From JBFJWU01 sp041623475 [NCBI: bacterium] (GTDB lineage: Bacteria; J088), in the NCBI GenBank assembly GCA_041623475.1, contig JBFJWU010000114.1, positions 1 to 9,315 on the forward strand: DNA of 9,315 bases. Direction: 5' to 3'. Positions 1 through 5,920 of this stretch are shown here, piece after piece. Both the position numbers and the translations under genes were made by a program. How positions within the stretch are numbered: the stretch's first letter is position 1; the number at the start of each line of letters is the position of its first letter. The notes beneath the pieces are model-generated. The model searched no databases, was not told the DNA's origin, and worked only from the letters and a program-made list of their open reading frames with translations.

Positions 1-2
1 AC

Positions 3-434
3 TGGCGCGCGCGCGCCGACGACGGTGCCAGCGTTGGTGTCTGGTCGGAAACGGTGAACTTCAGGCTGCACGTCGTTGACACTGACACGGACGGTGACGG
101 GATCATTGACGATGATGAGCTGGAGTTGGGTACCGATCCGAATAACCCCGACACGGATGGCGATGGCCTGACCGATTTCGAGGAACTTGAATTGGGTACC
201 GATCCGACCGATCCGGACACGGATGGTGACGGCATCCCGGATGGCGACGAGGTTGACCTTGGCCTGGATCCAACAAAAGTCGATGATCTCAGAGTTGGTG
301 GAGGCGGGTGGAATTGCAGTGCGCACAACGCCGGTTCGGATGCCAGTGGGATCCCGCTGATGCTGGTCCTGATTGTTGGCGGCGTTGCAATTCGCGGCCG
401 TTCAGTGTTCTTCCGCCGCAATGCGGACGGCTGA
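3..434 (+). CDS. C-terminal part of a large exported protein with thrombospondin type 3 repeats and a sorting-like tail (5' end outside window)
   Basis: The reading frame is open at the left edge, so the gene starts upstream; the GTG at 54 is internal. The first visible residues ([16 protein letters not shown], then VNFRL) look like the last strands of a fibronectin-III/Ig-like domain. Three 22-residue repeats with DTDGDG loops, ending in LGTDP-type turns, follow; these are thrombospondin type 3 calcium-binding repeats, found on extracellular proteins. A Gly-rich linker with a single Cys (GGGGWNCSA), a short hydrophobic stretch ([15 protein letters not shown]) and an Arg-rich end (RGRSVFFRR) form a tripartite tail like the CTERM signals processed and anchored at the cell surface. 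Which CTERM family it belongs to is uncertain. The barrel gene starts 18 bases after the stop, so the two are probably co-transcribed. A surface adhesin-like or structural role is inferred; no catalytic domain is visible. Confidence 0.8.
   Translation, partial: WRARADDGASVGVWSETVNFRLHVVDTDTDGDGIIDDDELELGTDPNNPDTDGDGLTDFEELELGTDPTDPDTDGDGIPDGDEVDLGLDPTKVDDLRVGGGGWNCSAHNAGSDASGIPLMLVLIVGGVAIRGRSVFFRRNADG
84..281 (+). repeat. Three tandem 66-bp units encoding thrombospondin type 3 calcium-binding repeats
   Basis: DTDGDG-coding motifs begin at 84, 150 and 216, an exact 66-base (22-residue) period. A 15-base stretch, TTGGGTACCGATCCG, is identical at 126 and 192, and a diverged copy sits at 258. 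Near-identity at the DNA level between the first two units suggests fairly recent duplication or gene conversion. The alternating Asp residues are the calcium ligands in this repeat family. Confidence 0.85.
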
Positions 435-452
435 GCCTGGTATTTCTGGAGG

Positions 453-1727
453 ATGCGGGATACGCTAGTGGGCCTACTTAACAGGGCGATCTTGATCTGT
501 GCCGTTCTGGTGGTTGGGCCTGGTACGGCACTGTACGCCGACTCGACTGATTTCGAGCTGGCACAACCAACACCAGCGGGCGAGGGCGGTATCCTTGTGC
601 GCGGTGCCCGGGTTCCCAACGGTACCTGGACGGTCGGAGGGATCCTGCAGGCCGAATCCTTGCCGGTCTCCGGGTCACTGGGGCAGACATCGCGGCTCGA
701 ACCACCTGAAGTCGGCCTGAGAACGCAAGGGCGGCTGTTAGTTGGTCGTTCAGTCGTCGAGCGCGCGTACTTGTATCTGGATGCCCCAGTTGTACTGTAC
801 GAGGATCAGAATCTGTTTGCGGGCCAGACTGCCGGTTTCAATGACCTGTCGGTCGGCGTCCGCACAACTTTGTTTGATTCCGAAGTTTTCGCGTTGGCCG
901 TTGATTTGGTTGGGACATTTCCTACCGGTCGATCAGACGTTCTTGGTGGCACAGACCTGCGGGCTGTGCAGTCGACGTCGTTGTTATTGCTGGAGACGAA
1001 TGTTGCCGGGTTCTACGGACGGCTGAATGGCGGCTACCAGGAACGGCAGCGAACAAGGATTGATCGACTTAATGTCGTCGTCGATGATCGGATCGTTGGT
1101 CGTGCTGCGGCGGGATGGTCATTTTCAGAACAGCGGTTAGATGTTTTTGGCGAGTTTTCAGCCGCATACCAGGTCGATGTATTGCCCAGTCAGGATGTAT
1201 TGATGGCAGACGCAGGGGTCGGACTGCAGCACGAGATTGCCGGCTATCGACTGACAGCAGGGTTTACAATTGGAGTCGGTGATGGTTATGGCGTGCCAAC
1301 TTATCGGATGATTGCAGGTGTCTACCACGAACTGCGCCAGCGCGCGGAAAATCAGGTGATTGAGGCTCCACCGGAAACCGGTGAACTGACAATTCGTTTT
1401 GTGGACCAGGACGGCAAATCTGTATCCGGCGTAAGGGTCGATGTGCTGCGGGACAGCTTGATAATTGAATCCGATTCAACTGGTCGGGGCGGTGATGTCG
1501 AATTTGAGTTTACGTCTGGTACCATCCTGATCCAGGCATCCCACCACGATTTTGAACCTGCAATGCAGGAGTATGTGATTGTGCCGGGCACGGACACTGA
1601 AACGTCGCTGTCGCTGACCCGAAAACCGCCGCCGGATCCCGGCGAACCAACTATTGAAGAACAGTGCGGTGACGATGCAAATTGCAAGTTGCGGCTTTGG
1701 AAAGAAAAAGTCGAGGCCCAGAACTGA
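453..1727 (+). CDS. Outer-membrane beta-barrel protein with C-terminal carboxypeptidase-regulatory-like domain
   Basis: The protein starts with a signal peptide: a basic residue, hydrophobic ILICAVLVVGPGTA, then a cleavage site after ALYA (residue 29). Residues about 35-300 alternate hydrophobic and polar residues with aromatic-rich strands and Gly turns, as in transmembrane barrels. The stretch FNDLSVGVRTTLF through LVGTFPTGRSD resembles barrels that precede OmpA domains in some proteobacterial and myxobacterial outer-membrane proteins. No OmpA peptidoglycan-binding domain follows. Residues about 310-390 (GELTIRFVDQDGKSVSGVRV onwards) look instead like a CarboxypepD-regulatory/Ig-like beta sandwich. 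A Pro-rich linker then leads to a charged tail with two Cys (QCGDDANC) that could form a disulfide. Start choice is open: GGAGG at 448-452 touches the ATG at 453, while GTG at 468 has CGGGA seven bases upstream and gives a neater 24-residue signal peptide. The gene overlaps the following kinase. The transported substrate or ligand is unknown. Confidence 0.75.
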   Translation: MRDTLVGLLNRAILICAVLVVGPGTALYADSTDFELAQPTPAGEGGILVRGARVPNGTWTVGGILQAESLPVSGSLGQTSRLEPPEVGLRTQGRLLVGRSVVERAYLYLDAPVVLYEDQNLFAGQTAGFNDLSVGVRTTLFDSEVFALAVDLVGTFPTGRSDVLGGTDLRAVQSTSLLLLETNVAGFYGRLNGGYQERQRTRIDRLNVVVDDRIVGRAAAGWSFSEQRLDVFGEFSAAYQVDVLPSQDVLMADAGVGLQHEIAGYRLTAGFTIGVGDGYGVPTYRMIAGVYHELRQRAENQVIEAPPETGELTIRFVDQDGKSVSGVRVDVLRDSLIIESDSTGRGGDVEFEFTSGTILIQASHHDFEPAMQEYVIVPGTDTETSLSLTRKPPPDPGEPTIEEQCGDDANCKLRLWKEKVEAQN

Positions 1728-2878
1728 CGTCGCCGGGTCCGGGCCTGGCCGGGGTTCTCGTTTGGACGGCCGATGAGTCATTCGCTGGAAAACTGCGGCC
1801 GTTGTCAGATCAGGCCCGCTGGCGGTTGGATGTGCGATCGGATCACGACGAAATCGTCCAAGCGGTGCGAACTGGCCACGATGAATTGCTGGTGTTGGGG
1901 GCTGATCATTCCGGTGATGCAGCGATAGCGATTGTTCGCAATGTGCGCCGCATCAAGGGACATGGACAGTTGCCCATTGTTGCGGCGACAACGGATTACG
2001 ACTTTGACGTTGATCTCTTGCGAGCCGGGGTGGATCGCGTCGTACAGTGTCACCGTTCAGAAGACGTCTGGCAGGCGGCCATTCGTGATGAACTGCGTAA
2101 CAAGGCACTTGCCCGGGCATACGCATCTGCACAAACCGCCTCGATCGAGCTTGAAATGCGCAAGCGTCTGGAGACCGCACTCGAGGCGTCCAACGAGGAG
2201 CTCGAATCTGCTGTTCGCGAACGGACCGGTCAGTTGCGACAATTGGTTACCTATCTCGAAAATCACAGGGAACGTGAACAGGAGCGGGTGGCGCGGGAAA
2301 TTCACGACGAATTTGGCCAGCTACTGTCGTGCCTGAGACTGGAATTGGACCTGCTGCAGGCCAACGAAGCACGTGAAGCTGTCCAGATTGATTCCGGACT
2401 GGAGAACGCCCAGGCTTTGCTGGATGATATTCTCGACAGCGTCAGACGCATCGTTTCCGGTCTGCGGCCAAGAATCCTGGACGAACTGGGAATAATTGAT
2501 GCGATTCGTTCAATGATTTCGGATCTGGCCGGTCGCCACCGTCTGGATTTCCGATTGAAGATTCCGGACAAGATCGTACAGATGGATTCGGATACTGCGA
2601 CCGGGCTGTTCCGGATCGTTCAGGAAGCGGTAAACAACGTCGTCCGGCATTCGGGGGCGTCGGAGTTGAATGTGACGATCGAGGCCGAAGCGGGATCGAT
2701 TACAGTGATGATTGAGGACAACGGATCCGGAATACCCGACAATCTGGAAAGTCCCGGGTTCGGACTGATCAATATGCGTGAAAGGGCGACGGCATTGGGC
2801 GGGAAATGCGTGATCCGGAATCGAGCTGTTGGCGGTACGGCGCTGACCGTATCCCTGCCGACCGGTATCGGATACTAG
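1682..2878 (+). CDS. Cytoplasmic NarL-type sensor histidine kinase with degenerate receiver-like N-terminal domain
   Basis: This soluble kinase has no membrane segment. Numbering is from the TTG at 1682. Residues about 23-140 have the alternating strand/helix pattern of a receiver domain (GVLVWTADES, DELLVLGAD, GVDRVV), but Gly73 sits where the phospho-Asp would be and the conserved Lys position reads C/H. Residues about 145-198 form a coiled-coil linker. A HisKA_3 dimerisation domain carries the phosphorylated His208 (REIHDEFGQ). The HATPase_c domain shows the N box (EAVNNVVRHSG, Asn318/319), G1 (DNGSGI, Asp346) and GFGLINMRERA. This combination is typical of NarX/UhpB/DegS-type kinases that phosphorylate LuxR-type regulators; the next gene encodes such a regulator. 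The start is uncertain. TTG at 1682 or 1697 lacks a good ribosome-binding site, whereas CTG at 1724 overlaps the upstream stop as CTGA and has GAGG seven bases upstream. Overlap with the barrel gene implies translational coupling. The input signal is unknown; a protein partner at the pseudo-receiver is an inference. Confidence 0.88.
   Translation: MQVAALERKSRGPELTSPGPGLAGVLVWTADESFAGKLRPLSDQARWRLDVRSDHDEIVQAVRTGHDELLVLGADHSGDAAIAIVRNVRRIKGHGQLPIVAATTDYDFDVDLLRAGVDRVVQCHRSEDVWQAAIRDELRNKALARAYASAQTASIELEMRKRLETALEASNEELESAVRERTGQLRQLVTYLENHREREQERVAREIHDEFGQLLSCLRLELDLLQANEAREAVQIDSGLENAQALLDDILDSVRRIVSGLRPRILDELGIIDAIRSMISDLAGRHRLDFRLKIPDKIVQMDSDTATGLFRIVQEAVNNVVRHSGASELNVTIEAEAGSITVMIEDNGSGIPDNLESPGFGLINMRERATALGGKCVIRNRAVGGTALTVSLPTGIGY
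1713..1716 (+). promoter_or_regulatory. Candidate ribosome-binding site for a CTG start of the kinase
   Basis: GAGG at 1713-1716 lies seven bases before CTG at 1724-1726, which is in frame with the kinase and overlaps the barrel gene's TGA stop (1725-1727). The spacing is ideal and better than that of the upstream TTG candidates. CTG starts are rare, so this is tentative. Confidence 0.4.
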
Positions 2879-2895
2879 CCATATGTTCGTATCCG
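2869..2895 (+). other. Stem-loop spanning the kinase stop codon and the kinase-regulator gap
   Basis: CGGATAC (2869-2875) pairs perfectly with GTATCCG (2889-2895) around a 13-base loop that contains the kinase TAG stop; a G-U pair can extend it by one. There is no U tract, so it is not an intrinsic terminator. It lies 19 bases before the GTG start of the regulator and could set the kinase-to-regulator expression ratio through mRNA processing or ribosome access. Confidence 0.45.
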
Positions 2896-2914
2896 GAAAA
2901 GGCTGTTGGGCCAG

Positions 2915-3544
2915 GTGATTCGTATTTTTATTGCCGATGACCACGCGATGTTCCGCGACGGGGTCAGGAGGATTCTGTCGATGCAGTCCGGGATGCATTT
3001 TTCCGGTGAAGCCGAAAACGGCGGTGAACTGTTGCGCCGGGCCAGGCAGGAACGCTGGGATGTCCTGTTGCTTGACCTTGGTCTGCAGGACATCCACGGT
3101 CTGGAAGTCATAAAACAGATTCGGCCGATACAGCCCGACCTGAATATTCTGGTCCTGACTATGTATCCGGAAGAACAGTATGCCGCCCGGGTTTTTCGCG
3201 CCGGCGGGAATGGTTATATCAACAAGGGCAGTCGTGGAAAAGAACTGGTTGACGCAATTCAGCAGGTATATGCAAACGGCTTCTATGGCAGCGCTGATGC
3301 CCAGAAGTTGTTTGCGGAGATGGACAACTCCCCGGACAGTCCAATGCACGAACAGCTGTCGGACCGGGAGTACGAGGTGTTTATGTTAACTGCGGAAGGA
3401 AAGTCGACCAGCGAAATCGCGTCAGAGTTGAAGCTGGTCGCGAGCACGGTCAGTACCTATCGGAAACGAATCATTGAGAAACTGGGTCTCCGGAATGCCC
3501 GTGACATCGTAAAATATGCGATAGAGAATGACTTGTTGGCCTGA
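2915..3544 (+). CDS. NarL/FixJ-family response regulator (receiver plus LuxR-type HTH)
   Basis: This is a 209-residue transcription factor, normal for the family. Numbering is from GTG at 2915. The receiver domain (about 1-120) has the acidic pair in IADDH (Asp8/Asp9), phospho-acceptor Asp54 in LLLDLGL, Thr82 in LTMY and Lys104 in YINKGS, so it should be phosphorylated normally. A short linker leads to a LuxR-type helix-turn-helix (about 145-205), with LSDREYEVF and the recognition region STVSTYRKRIIEKLGL. That pattern is close to the GacA/UvrY and RcsB-like branch. I chose GTG at 2915 because it puts the usual hydrophobic-first strand (IRIFIADDH) directly at the N terminus. TTG at 2906 would add three residues and has a poorly spaced AAAAGG. 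The gene lies 36 bases after the HisKA_3 kinase, its probable partner. Target genes are unknown; the surface-protein genes upstream are candidates. Confidence 0.92.
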   Translation: MIRIFIADDHAMFRDGVRRILSMQSGMHFSGEAENGGELLRRARQERWDVLLLDLGLQDIHGLEVIKQIRPIQPDLNILVLTMYPEEQYAARVFRAGGNGYINKGSRGKELVDAIQQVYANGFYGSADAQKLFAEMDNSPDSPMHEQLSDREYEVFMLTAEGKSTSEIASELKLVASTVSTYRKRIIEKLGLRNARDIVKYAIENDLLA

Positions 3545-3547
3545 GTC

Positions 3548-3588
3548 AATTATTGCGAACCGATCGCGTATCGGACAGCAATGTAATT
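3548..3588 (+). other. Long imperfect hairpin just after the response regulator stop
   Basis: Nested arms pair as AATT (3548-3551/3585-3588), ATTGC/GCAAT (3552-3556/3578-3582) and CCGAT/ATCGG (3560-3564/3570-3574), with a symmetric 3x3 internal loop and a CGCGT apical loop. It begins three bases after the stop. The following bases are not T-rich, so it is better read as an mRNA 3'-end or processing structure than as a classical terminator. A Rho-assisted end is possible. Confidence 0.45.
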
Positions 3589-3599
3589 TAGTCCTCAGG

Positions 3600-3617
3600 G
3601 GGCCGTCGTACCGGCCC
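3600..3617 (+). other. GC-rich inverted repeat upstream of the sigma-54 promoter
   Basis: GGGCCG (3600-3605) and CGGCCC (3612-3617) form a perfect six-pair stem around TCGTAC. There is no U tract. It lies about 60 bases upstream of the -24 element of the promoter at 3677, so it could be an activator site or a second 3'-end structure of the preceding operon. Confidence 0.35.
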
Positions 3618-3676
3618 GAGATGTTGCATCCACGCATCATCACAATTACAAATTTCCGGTAATCGGGCTTGATTTC

Positions 3677-3692
3677 TGGCATAAAGCTTGCT
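3677..3692 (+). promoter_or_regulatory. Sigma-54 (-24/-12) promoter for the NIT-domain kinase
   Basis: TGGCATAAAGCTTGCT fits the consensus TGGCAYR-N4-TTGCW at every fixed position, with GG (3678-3679) and GC (3690-3691) separated by exactly ten bases. The predicted transcript start is near 3703. This falls downstream of the TTG codon at 3669 that would give the longest frame, so translation should begin at ATG 3705 or ATG 3726. Such promoters need an enhancer-binding activator; no clear site for a known one was recognised upstream. Confidence 0.65.
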
Positions 3693-3704
3693 AATTCTGT
3701 GCCA

Positions 3705-5882
3705 ATGGGAACCATAAAAAACAAAATGTCCCGTGCACTCGGCAGCGATGCGCTGCACACGAGTGCGGTGACGGATGCCCGTTTTGTCCGCGGTGCGCTC
3801 TGGCTGCTTGTACTGGGGCCCTGGTTCGGCATTACACTGCTGTCCTACGATGCCTGGCGACACGCGCAGCGTATGTCTTTTGCCGCGGAGGAAGTTCAAA
3901 CACTGACAGATATTGCCAGCGAAATTTCTGGTCTGGTACGATCCGTCGAGCTTGAGCGGGGACTGGTTTTTTCCGGAATCGGTTCCGACCCAGCGGGCGA
4001 GAGGGACATTCAGGACGGTCTGGCTCGACTGGAAGCGTTGGTTGCCCGGTCTATGCCCGATGAAAAGGGACGGGTTGATGAGATCCGAAAGCTTCGTGAA
4101 GTCGCAGTTCAGATTTGCCTGTCTTCGGAGGAGCAACGATTCGGTTGTTTTTCGGCACACTCGAATGTCGTCGGGCAACTGATTTCACTGGCGGAAGCTG
4201 CGCAGTCTGGCACGATGAGCCAGATGGCAGGAGTCTTGTACTTGCGGTACGTTGCCGTTCTGCTGGAAAGAGAGGCCATGGCGACGGTTCGGGGGTTGGG
4301 TGCTCGGTTGCCCGGCGCTGACACCGACGTTGGCAATCTGGTTCGCTACTTTGACATAGCGGTAATCAAACTGCAGGATTCCAGGCGTTTGCGGAAAGTC
4401 CTGGGCGGACATGACATTCCCGAATTTCCCGCAGTTGACTACTCTGAAGAGGCCCAGAGCCTGATTGAAGGCGGTGCTTCGCAGGCAACATCCTGGTTTG
4501 AAAAAATGACAGCAGGTGTCGATGCCCTTTACCGGGTCGAGCAGGAACTGCTGCGGGAACTCGCAGATGAAGCACTGGGCAAAAGCACCGCGGCGCGAAA
4601 GCGATTTCGCAACATAGCGGTTCTTTTTGTGTTGTTCGGGGTCGCCGGGTTGATGGTAGGGGTCGCGACGGTAACACGGGTGAACCGGCAGTATTCAACA
4701 ACGCGGAACCTTCTGTCCGCACGATCGGAACTGCTTGATGAACTGGAACAAACGCAACACGAATTGTCAGGAATCATCAGTATTGCCGACGATGCCATTG
4801 TCAGCGTTGACGATCAGCACCGAATTGTTCGGTACAACCTGGGTGCTGAAAAAATATTCGGATTCGGCTACGACGAGGTAGTTGGGCAGGACCTTTCCGT
4901 ATTGCTTCCCGAAGATGTCCGCAAGGGACATCCGGAACATCTCCGAAAGTTTGCAAAAGCGCCAGAGGTTTCCAGGTTAATGCGAAGCCGGAATGCAGTT
5001 TTCGGTCGTCGCAAGGACGGTAAGCTATTCCCGGCGCGCGCATCGATTTCGAAACTCGAGACCTCACGTGGCATCATTTTTACCGCAATCTTGCGTGATG
5101 AATCTGAAATCGTCGCGGCGATGGACGAGATCGAGTCTTATTCACAACGTCTTGAGGAGATGAACAGCGGCCTGCGTGCCGCGGTAAAAAGCCGTAACCA
5201 ACTGTTGGGTATGGCCGCCCATGACCTGAGGAACCCCCTGACAGTAATAAAGGCATCCGCGGCCTTCCTTTCTTCGCCTGCCTTCGGTACGCGGGAACGG
5301 GATGAGGCGGATTTGCTTGACCGGATCTCGGGTGCTTCAGAGTTTATGCTGAAGCTGATTGAGGACGTTTTGGACATATCCGTCATTGAAAGTGGCGAAT
5401 TGAGACTGGAACGGCAACCAACTGTTTTGAATGATATCGTTCTTGAGGTCGTCGATATCATGGGGCCGGCTGCGGAACTCAAAGGCATTTCAATATCCGT
5501 AGATCTAGATGATCGCCTACCGAAAATTTCTATTGACGGAAGCAAGATTTCCCAGGTCTTGCAGAACCTGATCAGCAACGCGGTCAAGTATTCCGAGCCA
5601 AAAACCCGAGTCATTGTGAAAACAGAAAAAAGCGACCGAGGGGTGATGTTCAGCGTCAAGGACGAGGGGCTGGGGATACCTGAAGTTGAGTTAGGGAATC
5701 TGTTTAAACCATTCGGCAAGCTTTCGCCTCGGCCAACCGGCGGCGAGAGAAGTACCGGGCTTGGCCTTGCGATCGTTCACCGCATCGTGTCCGAACATGG
5801 CGCTGAAGTCGAAGTTGTCAGTAAGGCGGGGCAGGGATCGACATTCTCAATCAGATTTCCAGTAGATTCCACGAAGGATTGA
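3705..5882 (+). CDS. Membrane sensor histidine kinase with NIT, PAS, HisKA and HATPase domains
   Basis: Numbering is from ATG 3705 (725 residues). TM1 (about 30-51, GALWLLVLGPWFGITLL) and TM2 (about 300-325) enclose a helical extracytoplasmic domain of roughly 245 residues. That domain carries NIT (nitrate/nitrite-sensing) hallmarks: VELERGLVF near 82-90, LLEREAMATVRG near 186-197 and, before TM2, the ATSWFEKMTAGVDALYRVE helix. A short helical linker precedes a PAS domain (about 353-470, ending GRRKDGKLFPARAS and ILRDESE). The HisKA domain has His506 in MAAHDLRNPL. The ATPase domain shows the N box (NLISNAVKY, Asn625), G1 (DEGLGIP, Asp653), the F box (FKPFGKL) and G2 (STGLGLAIV). All catalytic motifs are intact. 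No regulator lies immediately beside it of the kind HisKA kinases usually use, so it appears orphan. The start follows from the sigma-54 promoter; ATG 3726 is the alternative. Nitrate or nitrite as ligand is inferred from the family. Confidence 0.88.
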   Translation: MGTIKNKMSRALGSDALHTSAVTDARFVRGALWLLVLGPWFGITLLSYDAWRHAQRMSFAAEEVQTLTDIASEISGLVRSVELERGLVFSGIGSDPAGERDIQDGLARLEALVARSMPDEKGRVDEIRKLREVAVQICLSSEEQRFGCFSAHSNVVGQLISLAEAAQSGTMSQMAGVLYLRYVAVLLEREAMATVRGLGARLPGADTDVGNLVRYFDIAVIKLQDSRRLRKVLGGHDIPEFPAVDYSEEAQSLIEGGASQATSWFEKMTAGVDALYRVEQELLRELADEALGKSTAARKRFRNIAVLFVLFGVAGLMVGVATVTRVNRQYSTTRNLLSARSELLDELEQTQHELSGIISIADDAIVSVDDQHRIVRYNLGAEKIFGFGYDEVVGQDLSVLLPEDVRKGHPEHLRKFAKAPEVSRLMRSRNAVFGRRKDGKLFPARASISKLETSRGIIFTAILRDESEIVAAMDEIESYSQRLEEMNSGLRAAVKSRNQLLGMAAHDLRNPLTVIKASAAFLSSPAFGTRERDEADLLDRISGASEFMLKLIEDVLDISVIESGELRLERQPTVLNDIVLEVVDIMGPAAELKGISISVDLDDRLPKISIDGSKISQVLQNLISNAVKYSEPKTRVIVKTEKSDRGVMFSVKDEGLGIPEVELGNLFKPFGKLSPRPTGGERSTGLGLAIVHRIVSEHGAEVEVVSKAGQGSTFSIRFPVDSTKD

Positions 5883-5889
5883 TTTGCAA

Positions 5890-5912
5890 GGCAGCAACTA
5901 TCAGTTGATGCC
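5890..5912. terminator. Hairpin between convergent genes, possible bidirectional terminator
   Basis: GGCA-G-CAACT, loop ATC, AGTTG-A-TGCC gives nine pairs with one internal G-A mismatch. It lies between the stop of the NIT kinase (5882) and the stop of the convergent cNMP-binding gene (5921). The downstream T tract is weak on both strands (AATCCTCTTT on +, TTGCAAATC on -), so its efficiency is uncertain. Confidence 0.55.
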
Positions 5913-5920
5913 AATCCTCT

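Noticed and set aside
84-281. Short tandem repeat as a CRISPR-like or mobile repeat
   Set aside because: The 66-base period is in frame and encodes DTDGDG calcium-binding loops; it is a protein repeat.
2883-2918. Eleven-codon ORF between kinase and regulator, ending in TGA overlapping the GTG start
   Set aside because: There is no ribosome-binding site, the ATG lies inside the stem-loop, and an 11-codon frame is easily due to chance. Kept only as a possible coupling device.
2510-3349. 279-codon open frame on the - strand
   Set aside because: It is antisense to the clear ATPase domain of the kinase and the receiver domain of the regulator; no domain or ribosome-binding site supports it.
3669-3704. 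TTG at 3669 as start of the NIT kinase
   Set aside because: It lies upstream of the predicted sigma-54 transcript start and inside the promoter, and has no ribosome-binding site.
3588-4178. 196-codon open frame on the - strand
   Set aside because: It is antisense to the NIT-domain coding region and the sigma-54 promoter; composition is that of a shadow frame.
5138-5719. 193-codon Ser/Arg-rich open frame on the - strand
   Set aside because: It is the complement of the HisKA/HATPase region of the NIT kinase, whose motifs are intact.
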